Positions 24,010 through 34,728 of a DNA stretch of 64,000 nucleotides are shown here, piece after piece. The translations under genes and the position numbers were made by a program. How positions within the stretch are numbered: the stretch's first letter is position 1; every line of letters starts with the position of its first letter. The DNA lies in contig NC_133163.1 of NCBI RefSeq assembly GCF_040802235.1, positions 43,438,501-43,502,500 of the forward strand. Reading direction: 5' to 3'. The notes beneath the pieces are model-generated. The model ran no database searches. It was not told the DNA's origin and worked only from the letters and a program-made list of their open reading frames with translations. The DNA is from Manis javanica. Taxonomy: Eukaryota > Chordata > Mammalia > Pholidota > Manidae.

Positions 24010-25450
24010 GACATACCTCCCAGTGTACCACCTGGTAGCCCTCTTGCCCACAAAGGCAACTGCTTTATAAATAATGTCTTGTTAATTATTTTGGGGATTT
24101 TTGCATATATGCATTATTTAAATTATTTATACTAATTTAATGCTTGATTGATATACTATTTAATATATTTAATAGCGAATTATTTAACATTTAACATTAA
24201 ATAATCTTAATTGGATATCATACTAACAAGGGCACAATATATTTGATAATACTAATATTTAACTCATTTAATACATTTGGAGTACTTCCTGGGTCTATAC
24301 ATAGAGCTTCTCTGCTTTACAGACTTGGAAGCCTCCACTGTATGGCTGTATCTGAATTTATTGAACTGGTACCCTACTGAAGGGTAGATTGTTTGCAATT
24401 TTTTGCTGTTAAATCATGCTTCGAGCAATAACTCAATAAAAACGTCATTTTGGATATATTTAGGAAAATTTATAGGAAGAGAAGAGATTTAGAAAGAGCT
24501 GAGTCAGAGTGCAAGCATTTTGTATTTTTCATAGATACTTCCAAATCACCGCTCCGTAGAGGTTATACCAAATTCTAGGATGTAGGAGAGCTTCCCACAT
24601 CTGAAATTTTTTGGATTTTTGCCAATCTGATATGGAAAAATAATCTCTCTCTGATTTCAAGTCACATTTCTATAAGTGAGGTTGAGTATATTCTTATTTT
24701 TAAGAGCTATTTATATCCCCTTTTTGATGTTAGTATCTATGATACCTTTTTGACATCTGTTTCAACATCATTTACTTAATAATTCACCTTTCCATATAGA
24801 TATGCAAAGCTTCATGATTCTCAATTCATGTTTGTTTTGCCATATTAGCCTTAAATTTGTTGTCTTAAAGTACCGAATCTTGGATATATTATTAATTCTT
24901 TATTTTTCAAAATAACTGATGCATTTTTAAATTAATTCCTTTCCTCTGCTTTCTTTTGATGTATTTCTGGACTCTCTATTATATATCACTAAAGGTATTC
25001 CCAAATCTGTATATTTTTACTGTCATTTAAAAAAAAAGAACTAAGATGTTTAGTTCTTTAATTTCCTTCCTTCCATCCTTTCAGAAAATGAAGGCACTTA
25101 AAAAGTTTTTATATTTTCTTCTGAGTACAATGTCACATCGCATGAGTTTTGCTATATAATATTCTCATAGTTATTTTTTAAAAGGACTATAATTGTAGTT
25201 TTGATGTCCTCTTTTATTCAAGTGTTATTTAGGGAGTATTTTGAACAAGTTGGCTTTTAAAAGTGGCTTTAAAATTTTTTATTCTTGTTATTAATATCCA
25301 TTTTTAATTAAATTGAACCTGAGAAGGTAGCCTTTATAATGTCTTCTGCAAATTTAGAATTGTTTTCCTTTAGTCTTTCAAAAGCCAAACAAGAATTAAT
25401 TTTCAAATATATTATCCTCACATCTTTCTCCTTGTACATCACCAAACGTT
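24010..25450 (-). mobile_element. Very old L1-like sequence
   Basis: Scattered phrases resemble the reverse of old L1 3' ORF2, for example 'ggtagattgtttgcaatttt', 'ttttgccaatctgata' and 'aattgaacctgagaaggtag'. The region is AT-rich and heavily decayed, so this is a low-resolution assignment and may combine more than one element. Confidence 0.4.
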
Positions 25451-25529
25451 ACTGTGCTAGAAGTCCTAATTATATATCAAAACACAGAATTGAGGGGGAA
25501 ATGTGTTAAAAATTTCAATTAAGAAAAGA

Positions 25530-25782
25530 TGTGTTATGGGGATGTAATGTACAGCATGGTGACTACAATACTGTATTGCATATTTGAAGTAGGTGGTATA
25601 GTGTCTTGAAATTCTCATCATAAGAAAAAAATTTTTTTATAACTATGTATGGTGACAGATGTTAAGTGGACTTACTGTGGTGATCATTTTGCAATAGAGA
25701 CAAATATGGAATCACTACACTGCATATCCAAAATTAATATAATGTTATGCTAATTACATCTCAATAAAAAGAAAGAAAAGGA
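25530..25782 (+). mobile_element. L1 3' UTR end abutting PELI2 exon
   Basis: The phrases 'atgtaatgtacagcatggtg', 'gatcattttgcaata' and 'aattacatctcaataaaaag' follow the L1M 3' UTR to its last bases. The A-rich tail ends about 8-10 bp from the splice donor of the exon at 25791-25892. It is antisense to PELI2. Confidence 0.8.
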
Positions 25783-25790
25783 GATGTTAC

Positions 25791-25892
25791 CTGAAACATA
25801 TCCGTATCTTTATCATGTGTATACTCAACCACCACAGTCTGATTCCTTGACAGAGTGTATGATATACTGTGTTGACCTTTGCAGCTGATAGC
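25791..25892 (-). CDS. PELI2: PELI2 coding exon (residues about 70-103, FHA domain start)
   Basis: This 34-codon, phase-0 exon reads AISCKGQHSISYTLSRNQ, then TVVVEYTHDKDTDMFQ. It begins after a T-rich tract and TTAG acceptor (AG at 25894-25893) and ends at CAG followed by GTAACA. It encodes early FHA beta strands of Pellino2. The CKGQHSISYTLSRNQ wording is PELI2-like; from memory PELI1 has NKDQHSISYTLSRAQ. The donor is weak, since C replaces the usual G at intron position +5, and it is followed within about 10 bases by a T-rich tract derived from an L1 tail. The exon is too short to show as a long open frame but its frame and junctions fit perfectly. The four exons here sum to 351 codons, matching residues 70-420. 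Confidence 0.95.
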
Positions 25893-27269
25893 CTAATAAT
25901 AAAAACATAAAAGTTCATTAAAACCTCACTCTACCAGCAAAACCAACAAAAGTCAGCATTTTCATAGAGTCAGAGACTGTCCCTATGCTACGCTCTGAAT
26001 TGCAGTAAAGCTTAGTCATAATTCTTGTTTACCCAATATTCTTAGTATGAACAATATTTTAAGTCAAAGTAAAGCTTATTTACTAGATTGCAAAACTTGA
26101 TTTAATCACATTCCAGGAAAAAAAAAGAACTTTCTCCTTATTACCTTAATTCAGTGATAGAATTTTTAGATTAATATGATTCATTTCAAATTTTAAAATT
26201 TATTTCATACTACAGTAGGCAAGTCAGTAACATCCTGCTATATAGTATTTTTCCTATATAAGATTATAATCACAGTTAAAGAATCAGTGAAAAAAATGTA
26301 ACTGATCTATAAGGATTTCTATATACTATACTATCCTAGCCAACAATAACCATACTTATCTTCTTGTACATTTTATTTAAATCTTGTATGAGCAGTTGCT
26401 TAACCCAGATATTTGTTAAATAACCATAGCTAAGTTAGTTTTATCTTTTCTATTTTTAGACTAAAGCTAATAGTCTTTTTCAAGGAATCTAGAAAATGCA
26501 TTTTAAATAATACAATATTCTTATTTTAAATAATGCAATTTAAAATAATACAGTATTCTTATTTTCTCCATAATGGTACATTTGAACATATCTTAAGCTG
26601 TGATCACATACTTTTAATACTTTCAAATGAACCAGAAGTTTATTTAAATTGTACTCCAAATTATTTTAATTACATTTTATTGATTCCACTTTAATCTAAT
26701 TTATCTTCATTTCTACTCTTTTACATTAAGTATAAATAACAAAACTTTAATAAACCTTCTATTAAACATTTATTGAATTAATGACATGGCATGAAGACCA
26801 AGAAAACATTTGGAAGTAGCCGGACAAATACAGCATGTTAATGAAAATGTACTCTTGAACATTTGTATTTGACTAATGTAACAGCTTAGAGCAAGAAATA
26901 GTACAACATCCCAAATCAACTTTGACGTTAGCCTGGTTAATCCCATGGTTATTAAATCATCTGCCCCGAAGAGATTCACAAGGGAACTGATGTGTTGTGG
27001 TACATGCTCAAGATAATTTGAAATACTAATTTAGATACATAATATGGTCAGAAATCTAAAAAAGACTTCTTAGACTACTTAACTTCACTAACAAATATAA
27101 TCTTAAATTTTTACTGGTCTGAGTCAGATAAATTCAATGGTGGTGATGTAATTTTTTGAAAGCCAAATAAATAAAGAACTATTTACAGTTCAAGATAAAT
27201 GGATGTTTTTTAGTTAGGTGGAAAAACTAAGAAAAATAACTTTATTAAACTCAAACATTTTCTTTCTTA

Positions 27270-27960
27270 GTAAAGCAGATTTTATTCTGGTTATAAAAGT
27301 AATACAAAAAGGTAATACAAACTCCTTATTTAAAAAGTCCAACAGTGGAAAAAGCATAAAATCATCTGTACTCACTTCACCAAGAAATCCATGTGTCTAG
27401 ATATTTCTCTCTGTTGACACAAATATATACACCCACTTTGTAAAAGCAGGATCACTCCAAACATGTTGTTTTATAACCTTATTTTGTACTTAATATATTA
27501 CAGATATTCTTGATATGTACAATGAGAAAAGGAAGTTGCCAAGTATTAGGATATGTTCATAGAATGACCCATATTTTGTTTAAAACTTCTGTGTGTTTAG
27601 ATACACAGCAATATGATTTTATTTGTGGTGGGAGAAGAACTAGCAGAGTACAAAACAAACTTTTGACTGCAGGGAATGGAATAGAAGCGGGGTAGGTAGA
27701 GGAAACGTCATCATTTTACTTTATATATATCTGCATTATCTATTCTAAAAAGGCATGTATTACTTCAGAAATTAATAAAAGTATACATAACTTTTTATAT
27801 TAATTAAAATTATGTATGTCATTGTTTTGGGTTCTTCTGCACTATTGCATTGTATGCCTGTTACAGCATTTAAGCAATTGTCTGTTTAAGGACTTTGAGG
27901 CTGTTTCCGATTTCTGGTATTAAGAGAGTATAGATGGGATAGGCTTGCATATGTTTTCTG
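27270..27960 (-). repeat. Ancient interspersed repeat, unclassified
   Basis: The wording 'attctggttataaaagtaat', then 'tataaccttattttgtact' and 'cagatattcttgatatgt', then 'gaggctgtttccgatttctg', resembles an old L1M-type 3' region in reverse. It is too diverged to name. Confidence 0.35.
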
Positions 27961-28322
27961 CCCTTTCTCATCAGTTCTGAGTATTATCAATTTTTTTTAT
28001 TAAGGTATCATTGATATACAATCTTATGCTCAGGTTTCACATGAGAAACTCTGTGGTTACTACATTCCCACTATTATCAAGTCCCACCACATATCCCAGA
28101 CAGTCATGTCCATCAACATAGTAAGATGCCATAGAGTCACGACTTGTCTTCTCTGTGTTATACTGCCTTCTCCGTGCCCTTCTATATTATGTGTGCTAAT
28201 CATAATGCCCATTAATCCCCTTATCACCCACCCTCCCCAGTCCCTTTCCTTTGGTAACTGTTAGTCCATTCTTGGGTTCTGCGAGTCTGCTGCTGTTTTG
28301 TTAATTCAGTTTTGCTTTGTTG

Positions 28323-31300
28323 TTACACTCCACAAATGAAGGAAATCATATGGTACTTGTCTTTCTCTGCCTGACTTATTTCACTGAGCATAATACCCTC
28401 TAGCTCCATCCACACTGTTGCAAATGGTAGGATATGTTTCCTTCTTACGGCTGAATAATATATATTATTCCACTGTGTACCACATCTTCTTCATCCATTC
28501 ATCTACTAATGGACACTTAGGTTGCTTCCATTTCTTGTCTATTGTACTGGGCTGCTGTATTCTTAGGGTAAATTCCTAGGAGTAGAATTCCTGGGTCAAA
28601 CAGTATGTCTATTTTTTAGTTTTTTGAGGAACCTCCATACTGCTTTCTGCAATGGTTGAACTAGTTTACATTCCCACCAGCAGTGTAGGAGGATTCCCCT
28701 TTCTCCACATCCTCGCCAAAAATTGTTGCTTGTCTTTTGGATGTTGGCCATCCTAACTGGTGTGAGGTGATATCTCATTGTGGTTTTAATTTGCATTTCT
28801 TTAATGATTAGCAATGTGGAGCACCTTTTCATATGCCTGTTGGCCATCTGAATTTCTTCTTTGGAGAAGTGTCTGTTCAGATCATTTGTCCATTTTTCTA
28901 ATTGGATTATTTGCTTTTTGTTTGTTGAGGTATGTGAGCTCTTTATATATTTTGGATGTCAACCCCTTATAGAATATGTCAGTTATGAATATACTCTCCC
29001 ATACTGTAGGATGATGGTATCCTTTGCTGTACAGAAGCTTTTTAGTTTAATAAAGTCCCAATCATTCATTTTTGCTTGTTTCCCTTGCACAAGGAGATAT
29101 GTTCATGAAGAAGTTGCTCATGTTTATATTCAAGGGAGTTTTGCCTATGTTTTCTTCTAAGAGTTTTATGGTTTCATGACTTAGATTCAGGTCTTTGATC
29201 CATTCTAAGTTTATCGTTGTGTATGGAGTTAGATAGTAATCCAGTTTCATTCTCTTACAAAGAGCTGTCCAATTTTGCCAACACCAGCTGTTGAAGAGGC
29301 TGTCATTTCCCCATTGTATGTCCATGGCTGCTTTATCATATATTAATTGGCCATATATGTGTGGGTTTATATCTGGACTCTCTATTCTGTTTCATTGGTC
29401 TATGGGTCTGTTCTTGTGCCAGTACCTAATTGTCTTGATTACTATGGTTTGTAATAGAGCTTGAAGTCAGGAAGCATAATCCCCCCTGATTTATTCTTCC
29501 TTCTCAGAATTGCTTTGGCTATTTGGGGTCTTCATGGCTCCATATGAATTTTAGAAGTCTTTTTTCCAGTTCGTGGAAGAATGCCATTGGTATTTTGATT
29601 GGGATTGAATTGAATCTGTAGATTGCTTAAGGCAGGATGGCCATTTTGACAATATTAATTCTTCCTAACCATGAGCATGGGATGTGTTTCCATTTATTGG
29701 AATCTTCTTTAACTTCTCTCATGAGTGTCTTGTAGTTTTCAGAGTATAGGTCTTTCACTTCCGTGGTTAAGTTTACTCCTAGGTATTTTATTCTTTTTGA
29801 TGGAATTGTGAATGGAATTGTTTTCCTGATTTCTCTTCCTGCTAGTTCATCCTTAGTGTATAGGAATACAACAGATTTCTGTGTATTAATTCTGCAGCAT
29901 GAAACTTTGCTGAATTCAGGTATTACAGTTTTGGAGTGCATTCTTTAGGGGTTATATATAATATCATGTCATCTGCAAACAGTGACAGTTCGACTTCCTT
30001 CTTACTAATCTGAATGTCTTTTATTTCTTTGTGTTGTCAGATTGCCATAGCTAGGACCTCCATAAGTATGTAGAATAGAAGCAGGGAGAGTGGGCATCCT
30101 TGTCTTGTTCCTGATCTTAGAGCAAAAGCTTTCAGCTTCTTACTGTTAAGTATGATATTGGGTGTGGGTTTGTCATATATGGCCTTTATTATGTTGAGGT
30201 ACTTGCCCTCTATGCCTATTTTGTTGAGAGTTTTTATCATGAATGGATATTGAATTTTGTTGAATGCTTTTTCAGCATCTATGGAGATGATCATGTGGTT
30301 TTTGTCCTTCTTTTTAATGTGGTGGATGTTGTTGGTGGATTTTCCAATGTTGTACCATCTTTGCATCCCTGGGATAAATCCCACTTGATAATGGTGTATG
30401 ATCCTCCTGATGTATTTTTCACTTCTGTTTGCTAATATTTTTTTTGAGTATTTTTGCATCTATGTTTAACAGGGGTATTGGTCTGTAGTTTTCTTTTTTT
30501 GTGGTGTCTCTGCCTGGTTTTGATATTAGAGTGATGCTGGTGGCTTCATATAATGAGTTTGGAAGTATTTCCTCCTCTTCTACTTTTTGGAAAACTTTTA
30601 GGAGAATGGGCATTATGTCTTCTCTAAATGTCTAATAAAATTCAGCAGTGAATCCATCTGGTCTGGGGTTTTTGTTCTTCTGTAGTTTTTTGATTACTGA
30701 TTCAATTTCATTGATGGTAATTGGTCTGTTTAGATTATCTGTTTCCTCCTGGGTCAGTCTTGGTTGTATTTTTCTAGAAAGTTGTCCATTTCTTCTAGTT
30801 TATCCAGTTTGTTAGCATATAGTTTTTCATAGTATTCTCTCATAATTCTTTTTATTTCTGTGATGTCTGTAGTGATTTTTCCTTTCTCATTTCTGATTCT
30901 GTTAATGTGTGTAGATTCTCTTTTTTTCTTAATAGGTCTGGCTAGGGCTTTATCTGTTTTGTTTATTTTCAGCTCTTGATTTCCTTAATTTTTTCTACTG
31001 TTTTATTCTTCTCAATTTTATTTATTTCTTCTCCCTCCTTCTTTATTATCTCCCTCCTTCTACTGACTTTGGGCCTCATTTGTTCTTCTTTTTCCAGTTT
31101 CAATAACTGTGAATTTAGACTGTTGATTTGGGATTGTTCTTCCTTCTTTAAAAAGGCTTGGATTGCTATATACTTTCCTGTTAGAACTGCCTTCGCTGTG
31201 TCCCACAGAAGTTGGGCTATTGTGCTGTTCTTTTCATTTGTCTCCATATATTGCTTGATCATTGATCCATTGATTATTTAGGGGTATGTTGTTAAGCCTC

Positions 31301-32037
31301 CATGTGTTTGTGAGCCTTTTTGTTTTCTTGGTACAATTTATTTCTAGTTTTATACCTTAGTGATCTGAGAAGTTGTTTGGTACAATTTCAATCTTTTTGA
31401 ATTTACTAAGGCTCTTTTTGTGGCCTAGTATGTGGTCTATTCTGGAAAATGTTCCATGTGCACTTGAGAAGAATGTGTATCCTGCTGCTTTTGGGTGGAA
31501 TGTTCTATAGATGTCTGTTAGGTCCATCTGTTCTAAAGTGTTGTTCAGCGCCTCTGTGTCCTTACTTATTTTCTGAATGGTTGATCTGTCCTTTGGGGTA
31601 ACTGGTGTGTTGAAGTCTCCTAAAAAGTATGCACTGGATTCTATTCCCCCCTTTAATTGTTAGTACTTGTTTCACATATGTTGGTGCTCCTCTGTTGGGT
31701 GCGTAGATATTTATAATGGTTACATCCTCTTGTTGGACTGACCCCTTTATCACTATGTAATGTCCTTCTTTGTCTCTTGTTACTTTCTTTGTTTTGAAGT
31801 CTATTTTGTCTGAAAGAAGTATTGCAACTCCTGCTTTTTTACCCCTATTGTTTGCATGAAATATCTTTTTCCACCCTTCACTTTTAGTCTGTGTATGTCT
31901 TTGGGTTTGAAGTGAGTCTCTTGTAGGCAGCATATATATGGGTCTTGCTTTTTTATCCATTCTTTAACTCTTTTGATTCTTGCATTCAGTACAGTTACAT
32001 TTAGGGTGATTATCTACAGATATAAACCTATTGCCAT
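28323..32037 (-). pseudogene. L1 ORF2 remnant, copy A (endonuclease and reverse transcriptase)
   Basis: L1 ORF2 encodes an endonuclease and reverse transcriptase used for target-primed retrotransposition. The expected start ATG at 32037-32035 is present, but the frame meets a TAG after seven codons. Endonuclease pieces are open at 31562-31960 (KSEGWKKIFHANNRGKKAG). Reverse-transcriptase pieces lie at 30037-30459 ([12 protein letters not shown]) and 29627-29941. An FADD catalytic motif is encoded at 29968-29979 outside any long frame. The C-terminal Cys-containing region is seen at 28596-28847 ([17 protein letters not shown]). Multiple stops and frameshifts make it inactive. The end is placed at the TAA at 28323-28325. 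Confidence 0.88.
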
Positions 32038-32244
32038 TGCAGGGTTTGAATTCATGATTACCAAAGGTTTCAAGGGCAGCTTTTTTACTATCTAGCAGTC
32101 TACCTTAACTCACTTATTACACTATTATAAACACAGTCTGATGAATCTCTTTTCTTTCCCTTCTTTTCTTCCTTCTCCACTCTTTATATGGTAGGTGTCA
32201 TATTCTGTACTCTTTGTGTATCCCTTGACTGAGTTTGTGGGTAC

Positions 32245-32506
32245 CTGATTTAATTTTGCATTTGTTTACTGTTTAGTTTGTCTACTTCCTTTGCTGTGGT
32301 TTTATTTTCTCTGGTGATAGTTATTTAGCCTTAGTCACACTTCCATCTAGAGCAGGCACTTTAAAATACAGTGCACTGATTTAATTTTGCATTTGTTTAC
32401 TGTTTAGTTTGTCTACTTCCTTTGCTGTGGTTTTATTTTCTCTGGTGATAGTTATTTAGCCTTAGTCACACTTCCATCTAGAGCAGGCACTTTAAAATAC
32501 ACTGCA
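32245..32506. repeat. 131-bp tandem duplication at the ORF1 3' end
   Basis: Units 32245-32375 and 32376-32506 are almost identical: I see one difference, G versus C, near their ends. Each contains the end of ORF1 and part of the spacer. Copies B and C have this segment once. Confidence 0.9.
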
Positions 32507-33324
32507 GAGATGGTTTGTGGGAGGTAAATTCCCTCAACTGTTGCTTCTCTGGGAATTGTTTAATCCCTCTTTCAAATTTAAATGATCATCTTCCCATGTA
32601 TTCTTGGTTCAAGGCCCTTCTGTTTCATTGCATTGAATATATCATGCCATTCCCTTCTGGCCTGTAAGGTTTCTGCTGAGAAGTTTGATGATAGCCTGAT
32701 GGGTTTTCCTTTGTAGGTGATCTTTTTTCTCTCTCTGGCTTCTTTTAATACTCTGTCCTTGTCTTTGATCTTTGCCCTTTTAATTATTATATGTTTTGGT
32801 GTTGTCCTCCTTGGGTCCCTTGTGCTGGGAGATATGTGGACTTCCATGGTCTGAGAGACTACTTCCTTCCCCAGATTGGGGATGTTTTCAGCAGTTATTT
32901 CTTCAAAGACACTTTCTATTATTTTTTCTCTCTCCTTCTCCTTCTGGTACCCCTGTAATGTGAATATTGTTCTGTTTGTATTGGTCACACAGTTCTCTTC
33001 ATGTTCTTTCATTCCTAGAGATCCTTTTTTTTCTCTCTCTGCCTCAGCTTCTCTCTATTCCTGTTCTCTGAATTGTATTCCATTAAGAGTCTCTTCCACC
33101 TCATCCAGTCTGCTTTTAAATCCCTCCATTGTTTTTTTCATTTCTTTTATCTCCCTTTGGAATTCATTCCTTAGCTCTTGCATATTTCTCTGTAGTTCCA
33201 TCAGCATGCTTATGACTTTTATTTTGTATTATTTTTCAGGAAGATTGGTGATTTCAGTCTCACTGAGCCCTCTTTCTGGTGTTTGAGGGATTTTGGACCA
33301 AACAAGGTTATTCTGCCTTTTCAT
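32478..33324 (-). pseudogene. L1 ORF1 remnant, copy A (RNA-binding protein)
   Basis: ORF1p is a trimeric coiled-coil RNA chaperone of the L1 particle. The frame begins MKRQNNLVWSKI at 33324, meets a stop at 33229 (a GAA codon in copy C is TAA here) and is open again as 32578-33012. That piece carries the conserved RNA-binding and C-terminal segments (IIIKRAKIKDKDRVLKEARE and RREWHDIFNAMKQKGL). An indel near 32600 produces an early stop. By alignment with copy C the normal stop would be the TAG at 32480-32478, giving about 282 codons. Confidence 0.88.
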
Positions 33325-34728
33325 AGTCCTGGAGCAATGGGAGTGTTCACAGGCAAGTGGTGCGGGTGCCAGCTGGAAGGACAAAGTCATTACTGCTTCC
33401 CAGTTGCAGTGCCTGTCTCTGCTGTTTGTGCCAGTCAACAGCACACAGGGGCAGCCTCTGGGTTAATTCCCTAAGGTACCATGGGTAGAGTGGCCCTTGG
33501 AATGGCCTAGGGTGATGGCGGGCGATGGCAGGCGTTGCAGGTGAGCGACGTGGGTTCTGCTGTGAAGACAAAGCCCTTTCTTGCTTCCTGGTCTCAGTAC
33601 CTGTCTCCACTGTCTGTGCTGGTCAACTGCATGCAGGGAGTGGCCTCTGAGTTACTCCCTAAGCTGCCATGGTTGGGGTGGCTCTCGGGATGGCCAAGGG
33701 CAATGGTGGGGGTTGCAGGTGAGTGGCACGGGTTCTGTCATGAGGACAAAGCCCTTTTTTGCTTTCTGGTCACGGTGCCTGTCTCCGTTGTCTGGGCCAG
33801 TTAGCCGCATGCAGGGTGAGGCCTCTGGGTTAATCCCCTAAGCTGCCATGGGCGGGGCTGCCCTCGGGATGGCCTAGGCGATGGAAGGGGTCACAGGCGA
33901 GCTGCACGGGTATTTGCAGGGAGGGCAAAGCCCTTTCGTGCTTCTCTGTCGCCATGTCTGTCTCCGCTGTCTGGGCTGTTTAGCCATGCACAGGCAGAAG
34001 CCTCTGCATTAAGTTGCATAGTTGCTGTAGGCCAGGCTGCCCTCCAGCTGGTCTTCAGCTATGGTGGGGACAGCAGGTTTACGCACAGATGCTGGCAGGG
34101 AGGAAGGAGTGGCAGGCTGCTTATCGTGGTGAGGACCTCAGGGCTGCCCTGCCAACCAGGGGAAAAAGGGTGCTTGAAGCTCCTGAAAGTTCCTAACCTG
34201 CTGGAATAAGCGTGTGGGATGATTTTGTCCACCTGTTCCTTCTCCTAAACCCTTGGCCCTTTAGCAGCCTTCTGACTGTTGAGAAGTCTTTTAAAGCACC
34301 TGCTTTTCTTTCACCCCAGGGCAGCCAGTTGTGGGAACCTGTTTACAGTCTTAGTCTCTGACTTTGGGTTTCAGCTCCTCTCATCTCCAGAGCACCATGC
34401 AATGCGGATCTGTGCTCCCAGGGTACATTTCTAGAGCTGGGTATTTAGCAGCCCTGTGCTTCCACTCCCTCCCCCGCTCTGATTCTCTTCCTCCTGCCAG
34501 TGAGCTGGGGTTGGGGGAGTGCTCGGGTCCCGCCAGGTCGCATCTTTTTTACTTTACCCTTTTTCGTGAGATGTTCACTTCTTCCAGATGTAGACTGGCT
34601 GGTGGTGTACTCTTACTTCTGGTCACTTTTAGGAATAGTTGTATTTGCTGTATTTTTAAAACATATGTGGTTTAGGGAAGAGATTTCTGCCACAGTTCTC
34701 ACACTGCCATCTTTTCCCCATGAGTCTA
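33325..34728 (-). promoter_or_regulatory. L1 5' UTR / internal promoter, copy A
   Basis: This GC-richer region precedes ORF1 and corresponds to the L1 internal promoter. The half nearest ORF1 is made of about four tandem units (33345-34070). The outer part (34071-34728) is single-copy and shared with copies B and C. Promoter function is inferred from L1 biology and no activity can be read from the sequence. Confidence 0.75.
33345..34070 (-). repeat. Tandem ~180-bp units in the 5' UTR, copy A
   Basis: Four head-to-tail units start at about 33345, 33534, 33712 and 33890. Each contains 'gttgcag/gttcacag', 'acaaagccctttc'-like, 'cctgtctccrctgtctg', 'gcctctgggttaa' and 'gccatggg' landmarks in the same order. 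Spacing is 189, 178 and 178 bp. The units are diverged from one another. Confidence 0.85.

Larger units (their letters stand above)
16847..25790 (-). other. PELI2: PELI2 intron (about 8.9 kb)
   Basis: The intron runs from an atypical GTAACA donor (25790-25785) to the TTCAG acceptor beside 16846. It holds L1 3' ends, a long L2, a MIR, an inverted pair of hAT pieces and old L1 sequence, annotated separately. The stretches 16860-18510, 18790-19460, 19570-19860, 21270-22230 and 23780-24000 show nothing I can assign with confidence, though 21590-21760 may be a diverged L2 3' end. Confidence 0.85.
27991..34728 (-). mobile_element. L1 copy A, near full length (about 6.7 kb)
   Basis: On the minus strand the order is 5' UTR (34728-33325), ORF1 (33324-32478), spacer (32477-32038), ORF2 (32037-28323) and 3' UTR (28322-27991) ending in an A-run. 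The 5' end carries the usual L1 'aaagatggcag'-style start. Both ORFs are broken, so the copy is not coding-competent. It shares the PELI2 orientation. A minus-strand AATAAA lies at 27996-28001. I could not define a convincing target-site duplication; only a weak TGAGT match flanks it. Confidence 0.92.
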
